DNA from: Panicum virgatum
Taxonomy: Eukaryota > Streptophyta > Magnoliopsida > Poales > Poaceae
Reading direction: 5' to 3'
Length of the DNA stretch: 64,000 nt
Assembly (NCBI RefSeq): GCF_016808335.1
Contig: NC_053150.1
Span: forward strand, 47,767,607 to 47,831,606
The notes below the pieces were generated by a model. That model did no database searches. It had not been told where the DNA came from and saw only the letters and a list, made by a program, of their open reading frames with translations. Below are positions 15,447 to 27,386 of this stretch, one piece after another. Every line of letters starts with the position of its first letter. Position 1 is the first letter of the stretch. A program made the translations under genes and the position numbers.

Positions 15447-16154
15447 AATAAGCAAATACTAAATTGTAAAATTTATATGCTAAGTGTGGTTTTGTATTGT
15501 GCATGAAAATGTAAAAAACACCAAAGTGAAATTGGTTTAGTGATGAGAAATTTTAACCAAGCGTTACGTAGGCATAATACATAATTCGGAAAACTTGAGG
15601 TAAAAAAAATAAAATCTCTTATGTAACCATAATTGACTTAGGTCATTTTCAAAATTAATATTGTACCAAAAATTTAATTATAGTATCCCTGTGCAATGTA
15701 TTTTCCTAAACCTTCTTAAGTGCTAAAGCCCAGCCCAAGACGCGCGGACTGAAAAAAAAAAAAGCGCTTGGGCGCGAGCTGAAAAACAATTGGCCGCACT
15801 TGCCCGCCAGCTGAAAATGAGCCTTCTAATGAGTTTACGTTGCTGCCCATTGATCTTAATCAGAATAACAATATAGCATGCCTACCGGCGCCCACCACCT
15901 GAAGGGCAAAATAGTAGTTATGTGTTTGCTCCTCCCTCCCACGCCAAATATCAAGAGCCAAAAATCCCTAGGTCAGCCGCCGACGCCATTTCCCCAGATC
16001 CCCATCCCGTCCATAGTCCGCCGCCACCCACGAGCGACATCTCTCCATCTCATCTCCATCCATCGGCCACATCTCCCCCATCCTCTCGCATCCTAGCACG
16101 TCGGTGGCTCTCTGCCTCATCTTCTACCAGTGCCAGCCTGAAGAACTTCATAAG

Positions 16155-19100
16155 ATGCCACCGAAGGTTGGAGCAAAGAAGCCACAAGAACGCCAGATTG
16201 TTGGTACATACCATAACTCATCTCACATCCTAGGAGAAGGGGGGCAGGGCACCTGGGAGAACGGGACAGGGGGGCTCGGCGGGCTCGACGCGCTGCTCTG
16301 CTGGGAAGGGAGTAGGCTCGCCGCTCTGCTGCGCTAGGGTCGCCGGCCGCCGCCGCGGGATGCCCTACCAGTGCGGGGGTAGGGCAGGGGCACAGGGCGG
16401 CGGCGAGAACAGCACAGGGCGAGCACGGGGCTGGGCGGCGAGGACAGCGTGGGTTCGGGAGAGATGGTGGCGCGGCGCAGGGTGAGGAGCGGCGCGCGGT
16501 AGGGCTGGCCGTGTGGTAGGTTGCCCAACAACTTTCGTTGCATATCTGATTTGATCCCCTTCCCCTGATACATCAGCAGTCAACAAAGCCCCCCTATGGT
16601 AGTTCATGTTTTCTCTCATCGTAGAAATAAATCCTTCTCCTGAGTAACAATATGTTCATGTTTTCTCTCATCGTAGAAAAGCCACTGCATCCATACGAAG
16701 AGCAACGCCTTAGACGCTGTATGCAGAATAGTTCAAGGCTGGAACAACTTGGAATTCCTGGTTTGAAAAGCATGCTTGCAAACATTTGTTCCATTTCTCA
16801 TGAGAAGGAAACTGATAATAATAGAAATAGAGAAGACTCTGAATCTGACTATGATCCTTCACATGATGATGATAGTGAAGGAGATATGATTGATGACAGT
16901 GCTAAGGTGCTTACTCTTCCATCTTATTCGGACTAAATGAACTTTTTTTGCTTTTGAAATATATCTGCCCGCTTTAACTAATTAATTCATGCTTCTATTT
17001 CCTAAAGGGCTTAAAGGGATCTGATAGAAGACCTGCCATGCCGCCCGGTGGGCCTGGTGGAATCAAGCGCAGGTCTAAGAGAATTTATCCAGAACAAGAA
17101 ACTACTAGAGTTACAAGGTCAAAGAAAAGCATTGCCCAGCCTGAGGCAAATCTTGCACCAAGTGACATATGTTTCCCAGACCCATCGCCGTCTCATGTCA
17201 ACCAAGTTCAGGAAGTTGGAGGTGATGCCATAGCACAGCCTGATGTCAACGCCCATATTTTTAAATGCATTCTTACTAGTTGCCTTTTTCAGATGATGGC
17301 ATTGTCCTTTCTGATGGCTGCACAACCAATGGAGGTGAAGGCATTACAGAGCCTAGAGGAGGCATCAGTATTGGAGGTGAAGGTGATAAGTTTATTCCTG
17401 TTTGTATGCTGAAATACTATTGGTGGTGAAAGTGAACACTGCTGTTGCTGCTGTATTTTTCTGAACATGAAAGCATTTGCATACTGCTGCCTCCTCTTTG
17501 AAAGTTGATGCTGCTACGTGCTCTTTTTAACCATGTGTGAATGCTACGAAGTGCTATTTCCTCACTATGTGGGCATTAAGTACATTAATTAGGAGAATAT
17601 CATGTGATGGTCATCTTGTTGCTGGAATGTTATTGCTGGTTCTGAAGTACAACTAATATTAATTTGCATTATTCCCCCAAGGAAATGTGTTGATATATGA
17701 GATAAAAATTACTATCTATATCACAAAACCACTGGAGTTCTAGTTTTTCCTATGTCAAACCATTTTAACTAATAAAATTAATTGGTGATTGCATGTTCAT
17801 CTTTGATCCATGTTTGCTACACCTAACTGGTTGTTTGTTTTGTGCATATACATCTAGGATTGCAAGAGAGACGAGAAAGAGGGGTTAATATGGGACATGG
17901 TCTCCAAAGGATAAACCGAAGTCGGCGTGGCAAACTGCCAGTAATTATTCAAGAAGGGAGGATAAGACCTGTTGTGCCTCTTGTTGCTGCAAAGTTTGCA
18001 ACTGAATGCAACATTTGCAGTGAGGAACCATTTGCCTGTGCTTAAGCACTGGAAGGATTACAAGAAAAAACCTGAGATATTGACTATGTTTGAAGGAAGG
18101 CTTAGTGTAAGTATATTATTCCAGCCGTTCCCCTCCAATATCAATCATGCTATGTATTTTCTCACTTATTCTCTCATTTGAATAGGCAAAGTTTGATATC
18201 AAAACAAGCGAAGCACCAGTTCATAATGCTTGCATGCAAATGATGAAGAAAGCCATTCGCCAACAACAATATAGGCTGAAGAAAAAGTATTTTGATCCTT
18301 TTCCACTACATTTGGTGAGCAAAACATCTCCAGTCAAATCACTAAATGATGAACAGTGGAATGACCTTGTGGAATTATGGAAAACTCCAGAAAAGATGGT
18401 ATGCTTCTTCCTACAAAATAAACTAATGCATTGTGGATGGTACTATGACACGTGCATTGCATGTTTTTTATGTTCTTGATGTAGAACACTTGTCGAAGGA
18501 TGAAAGATAACTGAGCCAATGTCAAGTTCCATCAAACAACTGGCTCCCGCAGCTACATGGTTCACGTAGAAAATTTGGTAAGTTACACGTGCCTATGTGC
18601 GGCCATAAGAGCTGTCTTAGTATTGTGCTGATTGCTTAGTTGCTGTAGTATTGGTTAGACAAATAGACAATTCTGCTGTGAGAAATCTTTTGTAACCTGT
18701 GCTGTTTACTGTAATCTGAATGCTTTAAGTTGCTATTATCTTGCTCTCTGTAATCTTTGTTCTATTAGGGGTACATGCTGCCCAAATCTTGAACATATAT
18801 AATTCTGTGTGTTTCCTTGTACTTTTGGAAATGGTGTTTCTAATTACTTAATGCTACACATGGAGCAATGTTTTTACACGTCTATGTGCAGCCATAAGTG
18901 TCCCCTCAATATTGTGCAAATTGCTTAGCTATTGTACTGATTTGACAAAATAGATGATTCTGCTAGTTACTTTTGGTTCTAGAAAATACTGTTTCCAATT
19001 CCTTAATGTCTGATCCTGTGATCAACCTATTTGTTTAATTGTGTAGATATTTAATTCTTGTTGCATGAATATACATGTCAAATCTCAACTTGTTTGTTTA

Positions 19101-19839
19101 ATTGTGTAGACCTTTAATTCTTGCTGTATGAATATACATGTCAAATACGAACTGGTTTGTTTAATTGTGTAGACCTTTAACTCTTGCTGCATGGATATAC
19201 ATGTGAAATCTGATCTAGTGTAAATGATGTTTCTTCAAATTTGTGCTACTACAAAGTGTTCTTATTAAGTAATATTATTCGGTATGGATATTTTTTTCAG
19301 GGAGACAAGTACAAAGATCATGATCCAGATGCACTGGATTTGTTCAAGGAGTGCCACTACAGCAAGAAAAAGGAAGGGTACACTCCTGCTGTACAGCTTG
19401 CTATTGTAAGGAATTGTTTCAAATAATCCTCTTAAAATGCTTGTTTTTAGGTGTGTCTTATTATCTTCAAATGTGTCTGTTTCTTGCATTCTAGACTGAA
19501 ATGGAAAACAAGCAGTCTACACTTGTAGAGGGCGAACAACCAAAGTCTGCGACCGAGGTTGTAGCTGATGTGCTGGCTGAGAACACTAAAAAGAACCAGT
19601 TCCTTCAAAATGTGGGGATCCAGGCTGCACGTCCTAGATCCAAGGTACAAAACATTGAGGTTCAACTAGAAGCAGAGAAGAGGGACAATGCTGAGCTTCG
19701 TGAGCAAATGGCTGTGTTGTCAAAGAAAGTGCAAGAAACAGAACAGACTAGGATCAAGGAGCAGGAGGAGATGAAGAGGAAGCAAGCTGAAATGGATGCA
19801 AAACTTGCGATTGTGCTAAGTCAGATTCGACCAAATTAA
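16155..19839 (+). pseudogene. CACTA TNPA-like (Ptta/En/Spm family) transposase gene, broken
   Basis: A multi-exon gene is recognisable. A short first exon at 16155 (MPPKVGAKKPQERQIV) is followed by blocks at about 16680-16935 (RLRRCMQNSSRLEQLGI, acidic stretch), 17008-17250 (GGIKRRSKRIYPEQE), 17860-18110, 18186-18400 (HNACMQMMKKAIRQQQYRL, DPFPLHLV), 18485-18575, 19302-19410 and 19498-19839. The last block is a C-terminal coiled coil rich in Glu, Lys and Gln ending ...QIRPN. An extra T near 18010-18015 shifts the frame between ATECNI and AVRNHLPVLKHWKDY. An in-frame TGA lies near 18511-18515, after RRMKDN. The protein family binds subterminal repeats in En/Spm systems; this copy should not make an intact product. 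Confidence 0.75.
19024..19211 (+). repeat. Three tandem copies of a 63-bp unit
   Basis: The unit contains TTTGTTTAATTGTGTAGA, a TTTAAYTCTTG stretch and TGAATATACATGTSAAATC. It is repeated three times head to tail in the TNPA-like gene region of the CACTA element. Confidence 0.85.
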
Positions 19840-20599
19840 GCTACATGGTATGGGATGTTAGGCTATGTCGCAACTTCTTTTGCTGCTGCAGTTGCTGCAT
19901 TCTATTGATGGTCAAATAGATTACAATACTTTTGCTGTTTCTGGTGAGTAACTTAAGTGTCATACTGGAACCTGATGCTAAGGATTGCTGATACATTCCT
20001 GTGATGTAATATTGGGTACAAACTATTTATATGTGATCTGATGTATTAGAATTGCAACATTTTATATGCCATCAATTGCTGGATTGGAATTTCATTATGT
20101 TTATATTGTTCATGAATTTTCATTGCTGGAGATTTGCTTCTTTTGTAATTATCAATTTGTGACGAAATTTAATTATTGATTGGTGACGGAATTAAATTAT
20201 TGATTGGTGATAGAATTAAATTATCAATATATGTGATGACATCAGCATCCAACGTGGCAGCCGTGCCATGTAAACAAGCAAAGTGATGACATGGATAATT
20301 AATTGGTGACGGATTTAAATCCTACGTGTCCACAATTCCACAATTCGTGACTTTTTTTGGGGTCACTAAATCTGGGCCCTGTTGGACTTAGCAGGGCCCA
20401 AAGTCGATTTGTGACTGGCGATGGATGTCACGGATTGCTTTAATCGGTGACAGTTTCACGTAGATGTCACGCAGATTAATCCGTGACTCTCAATACATGA
20501 CTAAATTAAAAACTTTCACAGAAACCACTTGGTGACAGTTTTTTAATGATTGGTGACTAAATTGTACCGTCATGTATTACAGGAATTCTTGTAGTGTAC

Positions 20600-22389
20600 G
20601 TGCGCGACTGCGACAGCGACGGCGCCGCGGCGAGGCCGCGGCCGGCCCGGGCGGGAGCCCGGAGCCGAACGCTCCGGACGAGGATCCGGTGCAGTAACTG
20701 CACGTGCAGTTGCTACCGCTGACACGTGAACCCCACGGCGCATGGTCCCACACGTCAGCAGCAGTAACTGCACGTGCAGTAATGCACTGCACCGGATCTC
20801 CGTCGCCGGACGCCGCGCAGAGGCCGCGCCCGAGGCCCGGGGGGTCACGATTACCTCGTCGCCAATGGGCGGGCGGCCCCGTCAACGCTTTTCCGCGGGT
20901 GGTGGCTGGGATAACCTCCGGGCCGGGGGGATTAGAATACACGGGCGCCTAGAAGAAACGTAAACAAGGGCGTCATGAGAGGCTGATCAGCTGATTAGCC
21001 ATATAGGAGCTCGGGAAGGGAGAGGGCGATTAAGAAAGTGCAGGGAGGGCAAGGGGTGATGCCGAGTGGGGGCCACTTGCAACACAGCGAAAAGTACGTA
21101 CTGCACGTAATTTACACGACGACGTGAACGTAATTTATCGTAGGCTAGAGGCTAGTAACAGAGTGCATCTTGCAACACGTGACGGTGCCACATATTTTTT
21201 TCAACTAGGCTTTTGCAGAGAGGAGAGTGTGGTGTTCGATGGCACCGTCACGCTCGAACAAGCATTAATGAATTGTAGATCTAGAAGGAAAGGACCGTGT
21301 GCTTCCTTCCTTGGGTGGACTCAGTTTAGAATACCCCTTCTGTTATAAGTCAAACCTCACTAACCCTAACCAAATTTGCAATAAAATACACAAATTTTCA
21401 CAGTACCAAATTAATTTTTATTAAATCACCATGAAATAGATCATTATAATACCTTCGTTTATTATTCTTCGTATGCTTGCATTTTTTTCTATAAAAATTA
21501 GAGAGCGAGAGAATACGGTTTGATTGGAGTAGCAACAAGCCCAGCTGCGCGCATAATTATTTTCCTCGCTAGCCAACGATCTCTTGACACCACCCTCCCC
21601 GGAGCTTAAATAAAGTACGCGAAGCCAGTACAAGATTTGATCGGGCAGCTGAAGCGGACGCGTCGCCCTTTATTAACCACTGTTTTGACCATACGGTTCG
21701 GCTAACCTCACATGCCACGGTCGGTAAACGCTAGGCGCCTCGCCCAGATAGGACCTGTCCTCCTCCTGCGTGGGGCGTGTACCCACAGAAAACAGACGTG
21801 ATTGAAGAAAAAAAAAGAAGAAGAAAAATGGACGTACGGACCACTTCCCGGACCTGTACTTTTCTAATCCCCCGGCCGACCAAGGACTCGTATGATTGCT
21901 GTATTATATTTTTCAATGATGATAGCCATGTAGCCTTAGCAGTTTAGCACTGTACTATGTTTTTTCCTTTTCTTTTCTGCCGAGTATTGCTACGCGCACA
22001 CGGCGAAATGGTGCAAGGCGTCGTCGCCAGGTGTCATTAAACACGGCGGGGGCGGCATGAGGTCCTCTTTGGAACGCACGCGAGGATTCCATACGAATTT
22101 TGCGGAACCTCCAATATGCATTTCTCGAAAAGTTTTGGGAAATGAGATTTTTTTCCAGTTTTAGCTTGCGCGAAAATGTGACCGCGTATTCCTTTAGCTG
22201 AGCTTAGTTTTGGTAATGAGGAGCTGTCACATCACTGTTGCCATCTTACCAAATCAGCACGGTACCAAGCCAACTGTTGCTCCGGGATAGCTGGGGAAAA
22301 AGTAAAAAGGCCGGATTTTTATTTTATTTTACCGTCTTTTCCGAGGTAGCCGCTGAATAGCAGCTGATGAGACTGAGAACCGGCGACGA
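20600..22389. other. Intergenic with a compound palindrome at 20683-20805
   Basis: At 20683-20805 the arms GAGGATCCGGTGCAGT... and ...ACTGCACCGGATC pair. Each contains its own self-complementary AACTGCACGTGCAGTT-type core, and the centre (GCTGACACGTGAACCCCA ... TGGTCCCACACGTCAGC) also pairs. The rest shows no gene. Confidence 0.7.
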
Positions 22390-22392
22390 ATA

Positions 22393-22721
22393 GGTCTTGT
22401 TTGGTTCTCACTAGTGCTTCCTATTGCACACAAGCCGAGAAAAGAATCTCGCATGGAGTACTAAATGAAATTTATTTGCAAATTTTTTAAGAGATGAGTA
22501 TAACTTTTCACGACGAATCTAATGACAGTAATTAATCGATGATTGATTACAGTGATGCTACAGTAACCACCCTCTAATCACGCGGTCAAAGACCTCATTA
22601 TATTCTTTAAAGTTCCTAACGCAGGGGTTCTAGAATTGATTTTGTAAATTAACTTTATTTAACATCGTAATTAGCGGTCAAAATTGTCTAGTACTCTCTA
22701 GTGGAGGAACCAAACAGGGCC
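22393..22721. mobile_element. Tourist-like MITE, TSD ATA
   Basis: The left end GGTCTTGTTTGGTTC and right end GAACCAAACAGGGCC are inverted repeats. ATA flanks both sides (22390-22392 and 22722-22724). The interior has CACGACGAATCTAATGA and the AT-rich body typical of grass PIF/Harbinger MITEs. Confidence 0.82.
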
Positions 22722-22724
22722 ATA

Positions 22725-23962
22725 ATCGTGATTGCTCTTTCAAAAAAAATCGCGATCGCGCCCGTCACGTCGCGCAGGCGGAGCACATTCCAGTTGCGAG
22801 ATGCGATCCACCCGCAATTTACAAAGGCGCGGGGGGGGGGGGGGGGGGGTGTCCTGTCCGTGAGGAAAAAGAATAGGGGCAAAATGACGAAAACATACCC
22901 GTATGGTGGGTCCTAGGCTCGCATCGAGGGTTTCGTGAAGGCCCATGCATAAGCGTCGCTGCGCAGCACGAGCTTACCCGTACTGCTATTTTGTTGTAGT
23001 TCGTACACGAGCGACGAGAAACAAAAAAAAACGGTGGAAATGTTGATTAGAAAAGAATAAGTAGCATCGGAATTGGAGGTGGGAAACCGAATCCTACGGT
23101 ATTGATGCCTAGCTTTTAGACAAAGATCACTAGTTTTGGCATCCTAATGTGTGGCCGTAGATGGTGTATGGCCGAAGTGTTCTTTTTCTGTGCCCCGGAG
23201 GACTTCACATCAGCTGGATCCTTTTTATACGTTCCTGTCTTGAGTTTATTGTTGGATCTTAAGTAAGGTTCCTCGGATAAGTGGCTCACCATGACAATTT
23301 AGCACTTCATAAAAGGTTTGCAAAAAAAATTAGCGCACTGCTGCCATGCACCAAAGTTATTTCTCAGAACTAAAAACGTGCATACAATTTTATCTGGCTA
23401 ATAAAAGTATCTGATACGTTTTCTTATGTAAAAAGAGGATCTTATTTTTTTTGTTACTCCCAGCTTCTACGGAAGCAAAGCTTTCATTTTCCAATAGCAA
23501 AAAGCAAAGTATCAGCAGGGGCGAGGCTAGATCAAAGAAGATCCTGATGTCGGACATCATCATTTATACATTAGCCACAAAAATTTTCAAGCAAAGCTTC
23601 AATAAATAAATGAGATATTGTAGTTTGATTCGGACCCCGGTGCATGTGCAGCATGATGAATGAAACGTGGCGTCGCCCCTGAGTATCAGTAGACTACTAA
23701 TATACAACGGGGGAAAACGAGATGGATCAAACTAATATACTACTATACGAGAGGACGATGGACGAAGAACTTGGTGAGCTAAAGAAAAAAAACAAGATCG
23801 GTAAACACGCAGCGGCCATGGCCTAGTAATTAGTAAAGTAATTTCAGCGTTTCACTGCGAAAAGCAACCACCTGGATCAAGTAATATAGAACATTTAATT
23901 CAACCACATCGTGTCATCCTCACTCCCTCTCCAGCTTCGCTGAAAGATTGTCATTTGACCGC
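22725..23962. other. Intergenic, no gene seen
   Basis: AT-rich sequence with a poly-G run near 22829-22849. No coding or structural signal could be supported. Confidence 0.6.
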
Positions 23963-23965
23963 TAA

Positions 23966-24300
23966 GGGGTGTTTTGGAATAGGGACTTAAAAAAAGTCCC
24001 AGAGACTTTTTAGTATTTAGAAGTATTAAATAAATATTAATTATAAAACTAACTGCAGAACCCTAGGGCTAAACTGCGAGACGAATCTAATGAGGTATCT
24101 TAATCCATGATTAGCGAATGGTTACTGCAATATCACTGTAGCAAATTATGAATTAATTAGGCTCATTAGATTTGTCTCGCGAAAAAGCTCTCAGCTGTCA
24201 AAAAACATTTATAAACAGATTTTATTTAATACTATAAAATAGTAAGATTCCTTTTAATGTGATAGGGACTTTTGAAAAAAGTTGGGATCCAAACAAGCCC
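23966..24300. mobile_element. Tourist-like MITE, TSD TAA
   Basis: Ends GGGGTGTTTTGGAATAGGGACTT and AAGTTGGGATCCAAACAAGCCC are inverted repeats flanked by TAA at 23963-23965 and 24301-24303, the usual PIF/Harbinger target. Internal GAGACGAATCTAATGAG and CTCATTAGATTTGTCTCGC also pair, so the whole 335-bp element can fold into a hairpin. Confidence 0.88.
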
Positions 24301-24303
24301 TAA

Positions 24304-25819
24304 ACCATTTGCCTATTGCCTTATTTTTACCCAACGGGGAGTAGAGTACAGTGTAGTACAGTGGCAACCATTTCGTTGGCAGATAAGGACTCGCGCGTGC
24401 CCGGCGCACGGGGCCCCCGCCCCGCCCCCGGCAGCCGCACGGCCACTACTGACCCCACGCCACGCGTGGCGCCTGCGCGGCGGCGACCGGCGACGCGGCG
24501 GAGGCCGCCGGAGAAGGGAAACGCGCGCCGGGTTGGGGACGAGGGGCAGAATCGTCCAGGCGCGAATAAAACCCGTGGGCGGACCGGGGGAAAAGCGAGC
24601 GCGGCGCCGGACGCGGACGGGCGCGGGTGGCGCCATCGGCGGGCGAGCGGCGAGCCCCGGCGGAGGAAAAGGAATCCCGGAGGACAAATAATTGAGGCCG
24701 GGCGCGGGCCCCGCGCATCGTCCTCGCGCTCCACCACGGCATTTCCTTTCCATCCCCGTTCTGCCCCTCGGGCCGTCCCGCGGCGAGCTGACGGCGGATG
24801 CGAGGCGAATTGGGAAGCCGCCGCCCGCCGCCTCGCCGTCAGATAAGCACGCGCTCTTCTACAGTTGGGTCCGGGGTCAGTGAGAATCCAACTCGGCGTG
24901 TGTGTTGACGATGCTTGATGTGACCGGCAAGCACTACGCCGCCGGTGGTTGCCCGGGGAATCTTCCGTGGGGGGCAAGTGATGAGTGTTGAGTGGGCAAC
25001 TGTGCCTCCCGATTTGTCGTTCGTCGAGGGTAGAACGCTCTTCGGCCACTCAGTTCACGTATCGGGTCTAAGATGGCAACATGTATGTCACGAGGCATAA
25101 TGGTTTTTTTCCCCCGGAGAAAAAACACGAGGGGTGATAAGGGACCGATAACATATGTTGCTCTGGCCGTGTCACGAGCAGATTCAACCGATGAAACCCA
25201 GATAGTAGAGCCAAAAAGGCAATAAGTTATTTTTCGACCGATTGCGTTGAAAGAGTTAAATTTTTGTAAGGTAGATAGGTCTAAGACTGGCCGTCAAGTT
25301 GGAACTCGGCCGCAAGCCTACGTAAATGGTTGAGAGATTCCACGAAGCACAATGTGTGGATACTAAGGATTAAAAAAAATAATGTGTTAGCCACTTTATA
25401 CATTTGCTCATCTACACTACAGATCTATTACACCCGATACTCTATTAGACATGCTAACCATTAGCTTGCGATTTGTGGATTGAAAAGAACTTTTTGGCAA
25501 GATCAAGGAAGCACTCGGAGGTAGAAGGTGGGGCTATCCATTAGGCCAATCGCAATAGGTTGTTTCATTTTGTTGTTTTCAAGAGTGTCACATCAACAAA
25601 ACATAAATAAAATTATAGAAGAAACTCACTTCCCAATATATTATATCGCATTTGCTATTACATAAGCAATCATCATATTTCATTCTAAGATTCATCAAAA
25701 GTTGGTGACCGTACATACACAGTTTCATTATTTTATCTCTCTACTCATTGATTCAGTACCACATCATCTAAAATTATAACATGACACTGTATTTGATGTG
25801 CATAAAACTTTCATCAAAG
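24304..25819. other. Intergenic, GC-rich then AT-rich
   Basis: 24380-24850 is GC-rich with several overlapping Arg/Pro/Ala open frames on both strands and no domain; I treat them as chance. 25100-25820 is AT-rich with no recognised feature. Confidence 0.55.
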
Positions 25820-25821
25820 GT

Positions 25822-26066
25822 GGTGTTTAGATACGTAAACTTAAATTTTTGGGTGTAAAATACTGTAACACTTTTTGTTTGTATTTAGTAATTATTATCC
25901 GATCATAGGTTAACTAGGCTCAAAAGATTCGTCTCGCAAATTACAGACAAACTGTGTAATTAGTTATTTTATTTAACTATATTTAATACTTCATGCATAC
26001 GTTTAAAGATTCGATGTGCGGGAATCTTGTAAAGTTTTGAAATTTTAAAGACACCTAAACAAGGTC
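25822..26066. mobile_element. Grass MITE (GGTGTTTAGAT...CCTAAACAAGGTC type)
   Basis: Left GGTGTTTAGATACGTAAACTT and right CACCTAAACAAGGTC are inverted ends. The internal AAAAGATTCGTCTCGCAAATTACAG and TAATACTTCATGCATACGTTTAAAGATTCGATG stretches recur in the MITEs at 49002-49242 and 50377-50577, so these are family members. Confidence 0.75.
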
Positions 26067-26099
26067 AAACTAGCACCCGCCGTAGGTGGCTATTTTACC

Positions 26100-26310
26100 C
26101 AAATCTCGTTTAGATCTAAAAAAGTTTGCGTAGTCTCGGTCATATGAAATTTTTAGACACATACATGGAGTATTAAATGTAGTTGAAAAAATAACTAATT
26201 ACATAGTCTAACTGATTCCTATGAAATAAATCTAATGATATTAATTAATCCATAATTGAATATTAATTATCAAATAACAACGAAATACGGTAGTCAAATC
26301 CAAATTTTTT
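26100..26310. mobile_element. Degenerate MITE related to the neighbouring copy
   Basis: CTCGTTTAGATCTAAAAAAGTTT, ATACATGGAGTATTAAATGTAGTTG, ATAACTAATTACATAGTCTAACTG and ATCCAAATTTTTT follow the same order as the family above but are eroded. Ends and duplications are not clear. Confidence 0.5.
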
Positions 26311-27386
26311 CACCCACTAGACACCCCGGAAAGAAACCCGCAGTACTGTCGGGGTAAATATGGTAACGTACTAAGTACAATAATGCATGTGGCAGATGGC
26401 ATCGTCGTACGAGGACGCCAGAGGATCCGAGTCTACCTCGACGGGCCCGGCGCGCCAGAGCCGTACCGTGACAAGCAGGCGCGCACAGGCACCTCCGCAC
26501 CACGCGGCCGCGCCACCACGGCCGGGGGGGTCAGGTTGCCGGCCTGGCCAGGGGACACGCACGCCGCGCGTACGAGCACGAGTGGTGCCGTGGTGGTGGT
26601 GGGGCTCGTACCACCGGTACCCGTGCCCGCCGCTGTCCGCGACGCGCGATCGCTCTCGCCAACCCCGCCCCGCCGTACGGCCGGCGGGGCAGCGGCGTGG
26701 GGCGGCTGGCGGCACCACCACCCACCACCACCACGGCTCGCCGCGCTCCCCGTCCCGCCCCCGCGCCCGTGCGCTAATTACGCGCGCCTGCCATCGGTGC
26801 GGATCGATCCATCCACGCGCACGCCACCACCCGGCCCTGTTGCCGCGCCAGGACGCCACCGCGCCCGACGAGGCCAGGCGACGGCCAGGCCAAAACCCGA
26901 GCCGTCTCCCCCACTCGCCTGCCTGCCTGCCCGGCTCCGCTCGATTCCCCGCGGCCTCCTCCCTCCCTCCCTTTCTCTCTCCTGCCCTTTGCCGCCTCCC
27001 TTCCAGCGCCGCATCACGGCACCAGCCCATTCCTCCCACCCCTCCCTCCCCCCCATCCCCAACCTCCGCCCGCGCGCCGCGCTCTTTCCACCGCCGATTC
27101 CACCACCTCTGCTCGCTCGCATCGCAGCATCGCTTCCTTCCCGGGCGGGATATTTCTGGTGCTATTTCTGGGGGGCGGCCGCGAGGGCGGGTGACGTGAC
27201 GCGGGCGACTTGGCCCCCCTCCGCGAAGACTTGCCGAGCAGGTAGCTGGAACCTTCCGCCGCCGCCGCTGGCGTCTCCTGCTGCTGCTGCCGCCTCCTCG
27301 TCGCTGATTGGTTGACCGGCCTCGTGGTGCAGATCCGTCGGGGGGTGGACCGGCGGCGTTGGGGGAGGAGGAGGCCTTGAGGAGCG
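26311..27386 (+). promoter_or_regulatory. Upstream region and pyrimidine-rich leader of the SPL gene
   Basis: GC-rich sequence with long CT/CC tracts (26940-27060, for example CCTCCCTCCCTCCCTTTCTC) precedes the SPL start codon, as in many grass 5' leaders. Overlapping Pro/Arg-rich frames here (26383-27315 plus and others minus) lack domains. The transcription start cannot be placed from sequence alone; the ATG at 27387 is preceded by an in-frame-free purine-rich stretch. Confidence 0.45.

Larger units (their letters stand above)
12929..20596 (+). mobile_element. CACTA (En/Spm-type) transposon, defective
   Basis: It starts CACTACAAGAAATCGTGTAA and ends with the complement of CACTACAAGAATTCCTGTAA. 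TIR similarity runs about 30 bp and the 3-bp duplication TAC lies at 12926-12928 and 20597-20599. Subterminal regions (12950-13360 and 20150-20570) carry many short GTGAC/GTCAC motifs in both orientations, as in En/Spm elements. Inside are a short transposase-associated ORF and a broken TNPA-like gene; no TNPD/TNP2 catalytic transposase is seen. The element is 7668 bp and should depend on a transposase from elsewhere. Confidence 0.92.

Noticed and set aside
26383..27315. Long plus-strand frame before the SPL gene
   Set aside because: Pro/Arg/Ala-rich in all frames, overlapped by equally long frames on both strands, no domain, and it sits in the SPL leader.
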